Below are positions 21,670-32,336 of a DNA stretch of 64,000 bases, piece by piece (the stretch's first letter is position 1; every line of letters starts with the position of its first letter). The translations under genes and the position numbers were made by a program. The notes under the pieces are model-generated. The model did no database searches. It worked only from the letters and a program-made list of their open reading frames with translations, and was not told the DNA's origin. The DNA is from Hysterium pulicare CBS 123377 (lineage: Eukaryota; Ascomycota; Dothideomycetes; Hysteriales; Hysteriaceae), in assembly GCA_000467715.1 (NCBI GenBank), contig AJFK01000769.1, positions 62,001-126,000 of the forward strand, given 5' to 3'.

Positions 21670-22817
21670 TCACCGTATCCTACAGCATTTCGTGCACCGA
21701 GGTACGACGTCACATTGAACTCCAGTATCTCTCAACTTCTTTTCCATAAGTCCGAGACTCACATTACGACCCCAAGTCCCCTTTGGCATAGCAATCGTGC
21801 ACTGCGCTTTCACGTCCAGTCCCTTGAGTGGTTCGAAATCACTCACCAGACCTCGTGGCAAGGAAGCCGGAGGAAAACAATGCGTATAACCAACGATGAT
21901 GTCCAGTTTCCGAAGGCCATTCATTGCGCTCAGAGCCTTGGAAGCAGAAGACCACGTCTCTGCACTGCCTGGGTATGCGTCAAAGTTGACCCTACGGTCA
22001 GAATTCGTGCCAGAATCTTCATATTGGAAAGCTGTGATGGTGTTGTAAGGTGCGGATAGAGGCAAATCTTTTGGGAAGCGTGATCATGCGGAAGAAGGTC
22101 AAGTTCCATGGATGACTCACGGTAAGTTCATTACTGGTGTAGAGGAGGTCGATGGCCTCGGTGTATCTGCAGTCTTTAGTCGGACAAAAACGAATAATGA
22201 TAATTGTAGGAAGCACACATTTGTCTGCAGGTCGCAAGAAGGTTAAGGGGCCTCCAATCCGCCATCAAGAGATGTTTGTCGAATGGTTCAGAAGCACGAT
22301 CTAGCGAATCGATGTGTGGATCGTTTAGATTCCGGCAAACAAAGCACTTGGCCAGGCAAATGTAGTGGGCTAGTTTTCCCATGTCACCTCTTGCAGCCGC
22401 TCTCTTTCGCACAATGTGTAGACACTGTCCACCAATTGCATATTCCCAGACTTTGAGGCGTAACTCTGCTGGTAGCCGATTGAGCAATTCGGAGATAGGC
22501 TGGGATGGTTGGAGTATGGGTGTATGTTGGTTTTCAGAAGTGTTAATTCGCTTAGAGCGGCGTAGGGCAGATGGTGGAGGTGAGAAAGAACACTTTCGGT
22601 TCTTCGGGAGTGGCTTCGGGGTTTGCTCCGTGAAAATGGTATTAGTGCCATAACTGAGACAAGAGAATATCTCATTTGGCTCAATAACCTGAGCTATATA
22701 AAATGAGAAATGATGAATGCGAGCTCTAAATGAAATCTTTGTAGCACGTATGCCTTGCATACCCTGAAACTCCCTCTCCGAACATCTCCAATAGAGCTCG
22801 GGAGACATCATTCTCAT
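21670..22817 (-). pseudogene. DUF7730/F-box-like protein gene with a probable frame change
   Basis: The first part (22817 to about 22190) reads to a KPLPKNRK segment, then LLNRLPAELRLKVWEYAIGG, the hallmark of the fungal DUF7730/2EXR group (F-box-like start), then LLATCRQ. A likely intron (donor GTGTGC after CGACAAAT, acceptor GACTGCAG) joins IYTEAIDLLYTSNEL and SHPWNLTFFRMITLPKRFASIRTL, which are family-typical. Just after this, near 22030-22065, the reading frame has to change to reach YPGSAETWSSASKAL and LRKLDIIVG, also family-like, with no usable GT-AG intron in between. I infer a one-base indel (or a sequencing error). The second 29-30 kb copy of this family is intact, so it gives a direct comparison. 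The function of the family is unknown. The start at 22817 is uncertain. Confidence 0.6.
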
Positions 22818-23650
22818 TTAAAGCATAGCTATAACCTATAAAAGATAGTAAATATCTAGATATTAACTGGCTTCAGCCGCTTTTATATGAGAGAACTGAG
22901 ACTTAAAGGTGAAATAAATCAAAGAACTTGCAACGGAGTTTGAGAATGTGAGTAGCTAGGTCGAGTAAACTGCTGCCTAGAGGCTTTACATCATCGCAAA
23001 TCACAGATATGGATATTAGAGACTTGAATATCACATACGAAGGAAATCAACCTCGTCAAGGTAATAAGCAAGCGTCCAACCTGTTGATTCTGTAGGATGC
23101 GGTCGTCGCATTATTCCATTGACTGTGTTAATAGTGGCAAAACGTTCATCTCACAGTGTCGATAGAAATGATAGAAGTGTGGCACAGCAGAATATCTTAG
23201 CCTATTTTAGCCTAGCGGCTGAAGGCTGTGCTCTTCCAACCTCAACCCTCAGCCTTGCCGACATACCTCGGCGATAGCCCGTTCTGCTTCCTCTCTTGAT
23301 GCAGTTCACACTGTTGAACACTGGCGTTTTGAGATGGCCCCCATCACTTCCAGGGTCCTCTTAATGAGATTGGCCAAGCTCGAGATCGACCGTGGCGGAT
23401 GCTTAACTTGCACGGATGTTTATTGTTAGAATCCAGGGAACTCATGGGGTCCATCTCAAAATGAGGCTGTTCAACATTGTACAACATGGGTTGAGTTTCT
23501 AATGCTCAATTGCCCATGGAGGTATATACGTTCGCATAGCTTGATATCCTTAAAACACACGCGCGGTTGACCTTATTCTACTCGTTTGCTTTTCACTAAA
23601 CCGAGTTTGAGTTCATATCGACTAACGTTTAAATATCTCCGCACTACGAG
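22818..23650. other. Intergenic between divergent DUF7730-like and HET genes
   Basis: About 0.8 kb, somewhat AT-rich near 22820-22930. It should hold both promoters. No gene is seen. Confidence 0.5.
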
Positions 23651-25921
23651 ATGGACCCCTTTGAAGACATAAATCTGTCTCACAACGTCAACCTCTTCCG
23701 TGACATGACCGCCTTCGTAGATACGAAGGATCTCATGCCCCAAGTCGAGATGCTTTCGAACACCAAAAAGCGACGCGCTCAAACCGATTCCTTTCAGCCC
23801 GTCAAGAAATTGAAAACCACCCAACACCACCCAGCACCATCCGGTAGCCTCCCAGTTCTACGTGTATGAAACACTTTCCGATGAGGAAGAATGGTTCAGG
23901 GTCCTAGAACTTCGACTCGGCGACGGCCTAATCTCCTGCAGACTCATCACAAAGCGAATCGATAAATCAGCACGGTCTTACCAGGCGATCTCATATGTCT
24001 GGGGCTCACCAAAACATAAAGTTAAGACCATCTGTGATGGCAAGATAATTAGCCTCACAAAGAATCTTTACAATGCAATTCGACAGATCCGCCATGAGAC
24101 CCGGCCGCGGCTTCTGTGGGCAGACGCTATTTGTATCGACCAATACAATAAGAAAGAGCGAGGCTATCAGGTAAAGCGGATGGGAAACATTTTCCAAAAC
24201 GCGAAAAGAGTGCTGATCTGGCTTGGGGAGGACGACGGGACTGTCGATGAGTGCTTCACACTGATCAAAGATACGAACCAACGCCTCAGAATGCTCCTTG
24301 GAGAGTTCGAGGATATCAACGACATCTCCAGGAACCACACACTTGTCAATCCAAAATGGCTGAACCATCAACATGGCTCCCCGTCCACATCTTGTTCAAG
24401 CGGCCCTGGTTCACGCGAGTTTGGGTGCTCCAAGAAGTCGGTCTTGCCGCGGACGCCGTCCTTCTATGCAGGGATTTCGCCATGAACTGGTCCGAACTTG
24501 TAGAATTTGCCCTTCTTGCTCTAGCCGGGCCCGACCTTTCTGCTCTATTCAAAGAATTATTCATCGTTCCACTCTATGTGCAAAACCTGTGGCAGTCTTA
24601 CTCCAACCGGACACTATGGATAACGACAACGCCCTTAAGTCAGTGGTATGTCAAGACCCAAAATGAGTCTTCCTTTCTCGATGTCTTGTATTTAGGACGG
24701 TGGAATGAAGCTTCGAATCCTAGAGACTATGTGTATGCCTTCCTTGGACACCCCAAATCAAGATTACCGAACGGCGACCCATTGGTGCCTATCGACTATA
24801 CCAAATCAGTAGACGAAGTATACTTTGATGTTGCTTCGGCAATAATCAGCAATGACCAGGACTGTTGGAAAGTGCTCCCTGCCGTCGACCACCCGCCGAA
24901 CTCTCACTCTTTATACGGATGCCGGCATTCCTGGGTGCCGCGTTGGGACGAGGGTCTGGAAGTCTTTCGACTAAGCCCACTTGCTAATTGGTACTGCGCC
25001 GGCAGCACTGAGACTAAGTTCTCGGCAACTATTTTGGCAAATCAACATCTTCAGCTGCGCGGTTGTATTATCAATACTGTTCAATGGATGACTAGTCCTT
25101 TCCCACCGCACGACATCATTGAAAAGCGAATGGTTCGAACAAGGACGCGGCATAGAACTAGGGACTCTCCTATAAAATCATTGTTTGGTCGGCTAGAGCA
25201 GCACGATATGGGTTCGCGGTACTCCAATGTCCAGAAGCGCTTGGATGCTTTCGTAGAAGCGCTTGTTGCTGGACTTCAATTGGATCCTCCTTCGCACTCC
25301 GTCAATGATCACAAGAGCTTCCATCGAGCTGTCTACATGGAATATACGGCAATGATGAACGGAGAAGAGAGCGAACTCGATGAACATTCCAAGGTACTTG
25401 CCAACTGGTACAATGAAAGGATCGCTGCATTTACTGGTAACCGATGCTTTGTCTGTACAGAATCGGGCCACTTAGGATTGGTTCATCCTCGATCAAAAAA
25501 GGGAGATATCGGCTTCATTTTCCCCAGAGCCGGTGTACCTTTCATACTCAGACCAACAAAGGGCAGTGGACAGTACAAACTGGTCGGAGAATGTTATATC
25601 CAGGACATGATGAAGGGAGAGGGCATGGAGTTGCTGCGCAAGGGAAAAGAGAAGACTATGGGAAGAGAATGTTATTTTCCTTTAGAGTTTATTTTCTTAA
25701 TTAATTTCCTATCAATTATAGAGAAGACTTCTAAAATCCTACCTTATACTCTTAGCCTCGCATCAGCGGAAGCACTTAAGCCCCTTTCCCAAAGCCCAAA
25801 CCATCACAGTCCGCCAAGGCAAAAGCCAACGAAGAGGTGGAGCAGTGAAGTTCACACTTCTCACATGAGTGGACGGCCGCCTAGCAACCAGAAATCACGT
25901 GCCCCACACACCATGGCCTGA
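23651..25921 (+). pseudogene. HET-domain (heterokaryon incompatibility) protein gene, apparently broken
   Basis: The start at 23651 gives an N-terminal stretch with two basic, NLS-like patches (KKRR, KKLK). A HET domain (PF06985) follows: WFRVLELRLGDG, YQAISYVWGSP, LTKNLYNAIRQIR, LLWADAICIDQYN, GYQVKRMGNIFQNAKRVLIWLG, and RPWFTRVWVLQEVGLA. The later part has NPRDYVYAFLGHPKSRLP, RHSWVPRWD and a C-terminal block ending YKLVGECYIQDMMKGEGMELL, as in many HET proteins. Reading from one family block to the next needs two frame changes, near 23840-23865 and 24345-24380, neither with a plausible intron. After the last family block the frame runs through an AT-rich patch (25680-25760) to 25921, only about 90 bases before the next gene's ATG, so the native end may also be lost. 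Intact relatives act in non-self recognition. I judge this copy inactive or mis-assembled. Confidence 0.7.
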
Positions 25922-26012
25922 CCTCATATTGACCTCAAAACATCACGCCCGCTCTCTTCCCTCTCCTCTTCTTTTCCACCTCACCCAATTCCAGACTTCC
26001 TCGCCAACAACA

Positions 26013-27010
26013 ATGGCGTACACTGGAAACGTCCGAATCGCCGCCGCCTATGGCGGTCCAAAGCGCAAACGCGTTGAGAAAACCTACAGCAACATGGCAG
26101 ACGCACCGCTCCACCTCCCATTCGCCGTTCAGCACCGCATCCTGACCAGCGTCCAAGCTCTTCTGGAGTCAGCGTGTTTCAACTTCGCGTCCAAGCACCT
26201 CCGTCACGTCATTGAGGAAAAGACATGGGACTGCGCCGAGAAAGTCGAGTTGAATGTCTGGACCGGGATTCTCAACATCTACGCGCGTGTACCTGGCTCA
26301 CTTCCCATTCCGCCGGTAGAGATCATGCCCATCAAGCCGCTCGGTCTGATCCTCAACTCTGTCACTGATATCCGCCACATCGCCGTTCACAGACTACGGA
26401 TCTCTGCTGCTCGCGTCCTTGAGTTGTTGGATGATGCGAAGGGATTGGGAATTTGGATGGAAGATGACAAGAGTATTGAGGTTATTGGGGCAATGATCAA
26501 GGAGATTCAAGATGTCATGAAGCAGATGCAAGTGAAAGAGAAGGACTTGGAATCTGTTGCCGAAGCTGACATGCTCACGATTCAAGACAATAGGGCTTGG
26601 TTGATGGAGGAAATGAGAAAATTGGATGTTTGTGAGCAGGAGCTCAAGAACGACGTGAAGAAAGAGCTTCAGGCTATCATGAATGTCGCTTGCGGTGGTT
26701 TGGGAATGAATCATCAGACGCCAAAAATGCCAACGACACCAGTCGCACCCGTCACGCCCATCGAATTCCGAACGCTCTCGGCAAGCGATCTGCCACCTCC
26801 TCCGCCACCAAGCTTCATGTTGCAGTTATCAATGCTGAATCGCGAAGAGCCGCAAATTTTAGAAGTGGAAATGAGCTCAGATACCTTATCTGAGGAGTCT
26901 GAACCAGAGCTCTCCGACATGACTGACAGGTATCTAGTTTTACCATTCTTTGCAATTTAGCTATTCATGCTGACATTTTTGAGCGTAGTGAGAGCAGCGA
27001 TATGGGGTGA
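26013..27010 (+). CDS. Hypothetical protein, 312 residues, coiled coil and Pro-rich tail
   Basis: Two exons: 26013-26929 and 26989-27010. The 59-bp intron has donor GTATCT, branch GCTGAC and acceptor CGTAG, and the last exon adds SESSDMG. The start MAYTGNVRIAAAYGG is the first ATG in frame (the frame is open upstream only from a GTG). A KRKRVEK patch near residue 20 could be a nuclear signal. Residues 30-130 look like a compact helical domain (HLPFAVQHRILTSVQALLES, FNFASKHLRHVIEEKTWDC) that faintly recalls BTB-type folds; I would not assign it. Residues 150-230 form a charged coiled coil. The tail has TPVAPVTPIEF, a run of seven prolines and an acidic Ser-rich end. Function unknown. Confidence 0.7.
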
Positions 27011-27417
27011 ACGGGTTCGCATGCTTCAGCACCTGAGCAAAGCGTATTGGGAGTTGGCTACAAGCTAGAGGTTCGAATGTGAGGGTGTTGTTGGTGCATG
27101 TCCGGGCGTGTGTTGGCTTGCTGTAGACACTTTGGCCTGGATGACTTGAGGACTGCGTTGAAGTCTATATTGATGGGCAAAAAAGTGCGTTGAATCATTT
27201 GAGGCACTATACTGAGTCCAATTCGATCAAATGAAAATAAAGTACTTGAAGCTACTAGAAATTGCTGACTTAACTATATGAAGTATTATGGCCCGGAGTG
27301 AGGCTGCACTTTGGTGCTCCATGACAATCATTAAGGCAGACCAACCAAACCGTGATTGGTGTTAAAATTCATCGACCCACAACAAGTGTGAGGGTTGCTT
27401 GGAGATGCTCAATAAGT
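27011..27417. other. Intergenic between convergent genes
   Basis: 3' flanks of the coiled-coil gene and the F-box gene. Nothing else is seen. Confidence 0.5.
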
Positions 27418-28767
27418 TTACTTCGTTATGACAAAACGACCGAGGTCATCAATGACTTTTATGTAGGGTATCATCTTCCTACCCTGTTTCGTCTCCTTCC
27501 ATTGCTGATAAGTCAAGCCATCTCCAACACCCCCAGCATAATGCCATCGTTTGTGAGTGAAGTTTTCCTCGTCTAAGTCGAACAGAGCAGTTCTCAAAGC
27601 ATCCAGTTCCTCGATCCATTCTTGTTTAGAACCCCAGAGAGTAGCACTTTTCACAGTAAGATATCGTAACCGACCAAGGTAGCGCTTGTCCACCAAGTCG
27701 AAAAGATCATTCGGCGTGAAGTAGTTGTCCGACTCATGGTGGGGGTTGCCAGAATGTGTAATATTAAGTACCTCAAGCGGAAGAGATTCCTGCCACATAG
27801 AAGCGTTAAATCCTGCGGGCATGGAGCCAAAATCAATGTCAATGTAGTCGATTGAAATGACGAGCTCCTTAAGAATAGGGCAACAATCCAGAACACCGTT
27901 CAAAGCACCATCTCTGATGTAAGGAAGATCCCTTAGTTCAAGCCAGAGAAGCCGATCTCCCAGGTTGAACTGGAGTAACTGGATGATGTCTGTTTCATTG
28001 ATCTTGGGAGAGTGAGCCACTGAAAGGTGAGTGAGGGTGTTAGGGAAGTTTTGAGGCTGTCTGATAAGGTCATACATGAATTTGCCGTGTATGCCTCCAG
28101 AAAGTCGAAGTCGCTCTAGCTTCGGTGGCCAACGCACGTTCATTGATACTTGAATGCCGTCGTAAGAAGAGGAACATCGAGGGAGATAGAGGTCGGTCAA
28201 CTCAGAGAGGCCGCGAACAGTTTGAGTAAGCGCTTGATATGATATAGCTTCGGAGACCAGTGTGAGATCGAGGAACTGGAGGCGAGTGCATTTTGACAGT
28301 GCGGCCCAACAGTTAATGGCAAAGGATGCCTGTGGCGCAACGAATTTCCTAAGGTTGTTCTTCGTCCTACCGAGCAAGCGGGCGGTAATAGATTTACTAC
28401 CTTGGTGCACAATAACACCCAAATCCAATATTCGCACCAAACTAGCCAGCTCGCTCTTCCGTATGTGTGCATTTATTGAAGGACAAATGGTTCGGACGAA
28501 GAGGGAGTAGGCGGATCCGGTGAGTCGAGGGTAGTCGTATAGACGTGTGACGCCCACGTCATACCATTTTCGAGATACAAGACAGAAGCTATGTAATGTA
28601 GGTTGAGATTTGGCTTCCAAAGGGATGTATTCGAGAATTGCTAGGAGGATTTCGTCAGGAAGATACGGCGCGAATCGTTCTTCTCCGGCTTTCGGTGACT
28701 GGGCATCACGAGGCTCAATTGAGTGTGAGCTGCCCATGGTAGGTATATCGAAGGGTGGGTATTTCAT
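27418..28767 (-). CDS. F-box protein with leucine-rich C-terminal region
   Basis: Single exon of 449 residues from the ATG at 28767; an in-frame ATG at 28737 (MGSSHSIEP) is an alternative start. An F-box near residues 36-75 reads YLPDEILLAILEYIP, then LHSFCLVSRKWYDVGVTRLYDYPRL. F-box proteins bind Skp1 and recruit substrates to SCF ubiquitin ligases. The rest has irregular leucine-rich segments spaced like fungal F-box LRRs (LQFLDLTL, LTDLYLPRC, LERLRLSGG, LTHLSVAHS, LLWLELRDLPYIRDGALN, LKELVISID, LEVLNITHSG), which probably form the substrate-binding surface. The substrate is unknown. It sits among HET and DUF7730 genes in an accessory-like stretch. Confidence 0.85.
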   Translation of the reverse strand: MKYPPFDIPTMGSSHSIEPRDAQSPKAGEERFAPYLPDEILLAILEYIPLEAKSQPTLHSFCLVSRKWYDVGVTRLYDYPRLTGSAYSLFVRTICPSINAHIRKSELASLVRILDLGVIVHQGSKSITARLLGRTKNNLRKFVAPQASFAINCWAALSKCTRLQFLDLTLVSEAISYQALTQTVRGLSELTDLYLPRCSSSYDGIQVSMNVRWPPKLERLRLSGGIHGKFMYDLIRQPQNFPNTLTHLSVAHSPKINETDIIQLLQFNLGDRLLWLELRDLPYIRDGALNGVLDCCPILKELVISIDYIDIDFGSMPAGFNASMWQESLPLEVLNITHSGNPHHESDNYFTPNDLFDLVDKRYLGRLRYLTVKSATLWGSKQEWIEELDALRTALFDLDEENFTHKRWHYAGGVGDGLTYQQWKETKQGRKMIPYIKVIDDLGRFVITK

Positions 28768-29110
28768 GGCGGGGTCGAAGGAGGGCGTCCATATTATGGG
28801 TATGAACTGTGAACGTTGGGCGTTGGTCTATGGTACGGACTGACGACATTTAAATCTCATCTTATCTAATCGCTTGGCGTTATTTTCCACGTTACTTGAT
28901 TGGACCGCCATTTCTTTTGGTAACGACCACTCTACTTGTTGTATCGCTCCTTTGTTTGGTACATGCTTGATTCGATCGATGCTGCATGCGATAACTTCTC
29001 GGCTTGTACTTCTAGCCCCTTATATCCAGTACCAAATCTTTGGCTAGACGAATATAGACCTTACAACGACTGCGCCTTACGAATCAGTCTCTAACCGGTC
29101 CGTTGTACCA
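28768..29110. other. Intergenic
   Basis: 5' flank of the F-box gene and 3' flank of the DUF7730 gene on the same strand. Nothing else is seen. Confidence 0.5.
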
Positions 29111-30089
29111 TCACAATCTTCGGATTATGGTACATGGTAATTCTCTTGCAACACTTCCTCCAGGCTTCTGCGGAAATGGTGGAATGAGTTCGAATACCCT
29201 TGGTCTTGTCACCTTCTTCACAGGCTCCAGAGCCTCGTCCTCGCGTGCTGTCCAGTAACGGCGATCCATCGAGTCTGCTAGAGTTATTTCGAAACGTAAA
29301 TAGCGAAGGTTTGAGAGTAGGGAAAGATTTCTCCATATCATCAACCAAGACTTGTAGTAGTGATCATTTCTTTTTCGCTTATATGGTGGCATGCGAAGAT
29401 CACGCCAAATGAATTGAACGTGAGCAATCATGTCTAGTCGTTGGCGTAGAAATTCTCTTGGAAGATGAACCAGAAACATATATGACTCCGTAAAGTCAAA
29501 GAGACTGGTTGTATAGAGTATAGGTATGGCTTCGCTGTATCTAGGAACAGCAAATATCTATCAGTACTATATTGTTCCGGTATCTAAAGGATGCTTACAT
29601 GGCACGGCATGTCAAGATCAATGCGATCAAACCTCGACTTGCGTTCAATTCGTTACTTTGCTGGTGGTTTGAATCCTTTCGATTGGCCCCGAAACAGACA
29701 TCGTGATTGTTAGGATCTGCATCCTCAGGCATTTGGCACACATAGCCACCCATACGCTGGTTGGTTCCCATATGCCCTGTTTTCAAGTATATATGGATCC
29801 GGTTTCCTTCTACACATTCTCTCCAGATCATCTCCCGGAGCTCTATTGGAAGTTTCGAGAAAAGAGGCGATGAAGCTTGGCTACAGCAACGGGTTTTCAA
29901 GCCCGGCGGTCGGTATGGGAGGGGTAGAGTAAGAGCTCTGCGGCGAGAGCTAATTTTCTTTGGGTTATGTCCATAAGGTGCTCGAATACCCTCCTGTCTC
30001 TCTTGTTTGTGCTTCTTGCTTATGTATGTTATAGGGAGGCAGCAAAGACAATATAAGCATAGTGAAGTATAACCCAGAATATTGTCCAT
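29111..30089 (-). CDS. DUF7730-domain protein (F-box-like start), intact copy
   Basis: Two exons: 30089-29599 and 29540-29111, joined by a 58-bp intron (donor GTAAGC, acceptor CCTAG) that splits an Ile codon. The product has 306 residues. The N-terminus has a hydrophobic segment (TSLCLYCLCCLPITYI) followed by KKHKQER, possibly a membrane anchor. The family core follows: RRRALTLPLPYRP, then SSPLFSKLPIELREMIWRECVEGNRIHI, LILTCRA, YSEAIPILYTTSLFDF, and LPREFLRQRLDMIAHVQF. These are the landmarks of the fungal DUF7730 group. An ATG at 30173 would lengthen the protein by 28 residues. The family is expanded in plant-associated ascomycetes and has no firm function; its start resembles an F-box. The related copy at 21.7-22.8 kb is not next to it, so this is not a simple tandem duplicate. 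Confidence 0.8.
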
Positions 30090-30742
30090 ATTAGATGGTT
30101 GAACGTGCCGTGAGATTTGGGTGTTCTGGCGTGTAATCAAGATGCTAGTCGGGTTGCTGCGCCGCATACCCATCACGTGTTTGTCTCACTTGTTTCAGCA
30201 TCCACGTAGTTTTCCAATAAACAGCTATAATCATAGAAAGCAAAATCATCTATGAGCTACATGTGATGGGCAGGTTCCAGTGATTCGGAAGGTCCAATTG
30301 CCACCTACTGCCTCATTATATATACCTTGGAGTGGATCATTACCGTTACTGGAGGTCGAACAGAGCAAATGAGATCTTCACGAGCAGCGTTACTATTCAC
30401 GGAAGCCAGCACTTTCACACTACTCGCACGTATTCGCGAACCGTGATGGGTACAATTCCGTTGCTGGTATCGAAGCTAAAGCATCCACACATGAAGCTAA
30501 TCGCCTTCCCTGTAATGGTTCCATACTCCAGAAGAAGCTGTCGGGTATGCCAGAATTGATGTGAGCATTCTGTTTTGATGGATAATCATGTATTTCAAGG
30601 ATCAGACGAGGCGATCAAAGTAATGATACCCGATACTATGGTGCAGCCGAATTCAAAGTCTCCCGCCATTCATTGCTGTACACTGGTAGTTCCTTGATAG
30701 AGGTAACTTGAACTGAAGTTAGCATGATTAAGAAAGAATCAT
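30090..30742. other. Intergenic
   Basis: Promoter side of the DUF7730 gene and 3' flank of the small F-box-like gene. No gene is seen. Confidence 0.5.
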
Positions 30743-31303
30743 TCAATACTTGCCTCCAACCTCGCGACAAACTAAATTCGCCGCCAGGGTTTCCGATGTT
30801 CCGCGACTCATTCCAGGTATTGTCGGGAAGCAAAGACAATAAGCGTGACTGGGAAGAGAGAATTGAGGTACCGTGTGTCCACAAACCGGGCAGAATCTGA
30901 CGAGAAGCCCGTTTTGACGCAGACAAATTACCGTCCCTCGTTTATACTTTCCAAGCAGAACTCCGCAGTTGATGCAGTACCCTTTGAGTTCACGATAGCC
31001 CTTCACAGGAGTCGTCATGAATTGTAGTTGGTCGAAATCCTGGGAGCTTAAGGCGCGAAAACAGGTCGTACAGCCGCCGAACGGCCGCCTCTTGATGTCA
31101 ACTAGGCCGATACTTCTTCTTTGATTGAGTCTTTTGACCATTTTGCGAACGTAACGCAGCATTTCATCTGTTCGATCCAACCCAACAAAGCTGTCCCGAC
31201 ATAATTCCAAATAGTACCAGTTAGTTTGAGCAAATCGTATTGCAGTTTCGTAGTCAAGGTACCCGATAATTTCAAGGTGAAGCTCGGTTGACAAAGAATC
31301 CAT
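30743..31303 (-). CDS. Short F-box-like protein with three CxxC pairs
   Basis: Single exon of 186 residues from the ATG at 31303. Residues 1-35 (MDSLSTELHLEIIGYLDYET, RFAQTNWYYLEL) look like a minimal F-box. After a basic helix (RYVRKMVKRLNQRR) come three CxxC pairs, at 78/81 (CTTC), 110/113 (CINC) and 138/141 (CPVC), which could form one or two zinc ribbons. The last 40 residues (after CGHT) are less convincing, and a spliced or different C-terminus is possible. It is divergent from NNF1, with 296 bp between the two starts, so the pair shares a promoter region. The combination of F-box and zinc ribbon suggests an SCF adaptor, but no substrate can be named. Confidence 0.65.
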   Translation of the reverse strand: MDSLSTELHLEIIGYLDYETAIRFAQTNWYYLELCRDSFVGLDRTDEMLRYVRKMVKRLNQRRSIGLVDIKRRPFGGCTTCFRALSSQDFDQLQFMTTPVKGYRELKGYCINCGVLLGKYKRGTVICLRQNGLLVRFCPVCGHTVPQFSLPSHAYCLCFPTIPGMSRGTSETLAANLVCREVGGKY

Positions 31304-31599
31304 AGCTGTGACAGAGGAATGATAGTTAGCAGTTTCAAAAGTAGGCTTCGAACGCTTCTGTTCACCATGAGATACTTCCCCTGCTCATGTGCATGATGGG
31401 TATCTTTGTTTGATTGCAGTTGTGTTGTGGCTGAAGGAGAGAGAAGTTGGCGCGTTGAATCCGGCGTTGCTTCGGAGTAATCGCCAATTCACGTGCGTGT
31501 TTACTTTATGCAACAACCCTCTCGACAACAAACCTTGCGGTTCCCTTCTCGAAACTCTTCATTGACACACCGATACTTACAACCTTTCCACCTTTGAGA
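31304..31599. promoter_or_regulatory. Shared divergent promoter region of the F-box-like gene and NNF1
   Basis: 296 bp separate two ATGs facing away from each other. I cannot name binding sites. Confidence 0.45.
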
Positions 31600-32336
31600 A
31601 TGCCATCTGCAACCAAGGCACCATCGCGCTCCCCCTCTCCCCCGACCGCACCACCGGTTGGTGAATCGCCCGGCCCTCGTGCAACGGCATTGATCAATGT
31701 CTTCAACAACGCCCACGACGCGACATTGAAGAAATGCTCATACAACAGCTTCGCTACCTGCTTTCCGACTGCCGCACAATATGTTCCCGAGACGGTAGAC
31801 CAGATGTGGAGGGATTTCACTGGACAATTGGGAAAGACTTGGAAAGACGACTTTGACAGTATCCTAGTCGAACGAGACGTTGTGCAATCTCTCAATGCAC
31901 TTGATCAGTGTATTACTGATGCGAAAAAGCGCAAGGAACGCGCGGAAAAGGAAGCCAATGGCGGCCCAGTGGAGGTTCCAATTCCGTGAGTGTTGCTCGT
32001 CTACTTCATGCACCACTCGCATCAATTATAATCTGAGCTGCTAACAACATAAGCAGACCGCATACTTTATCACCATCAGCCCTTCATCTCGCGCATTTGA
32101 TGCCTTTCCTCGAAGAGCAGACAGCCGCAATGAACAATCAACTCTCAGCTACTCAGAGCTCGAACGCAGATCTACTTTCGACTATAAATACTCAACGTTC
32201 GGAGATTGAAGCTCTGGTTCGAGGACTGGAGAATGTCGTACATGATTTAGAGACTAGCGCACAGCTACTGGCGCAAGATGAGGTTCAAGGTCTGAGCGGA
32301 GAGACAAAAGAAATTGAAATGGAGCTGAAGGCTTGA
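31600..32336 (+). CDS. NNF1: Kinetochore protein Nnf1 (MIND/Mis12 complex)
   Basis: Two exons: 31600-31985 and 32057-32336, with a 71-bp intron (GTGAGT...AAGCAG), giving 221 residues. After a short Pro/Ser-rich N-terminus comes the Nnf1/PMF1 domain: RATALINVFNNAHDATLKKC, FATCFPTAAQY, MWRDFTGQLGKTWKDDFDSI, and ERDVVQSLNALDQCI. The second exon gives LMPFLEEQTAAMNNQL and a C-terminal coiled coil (EIEALVRGLENVVHDLE). Nnf1 pairs with Mis12/Mtw1 in the four-subunit MIND complex, which bridges inner centromere proteins and the Ndc80 complex. Length and layout match fungal orthologues. The start is the first ATG in frame; the frame is open slightly upstream from a TTG only. Confidence 0.9.
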
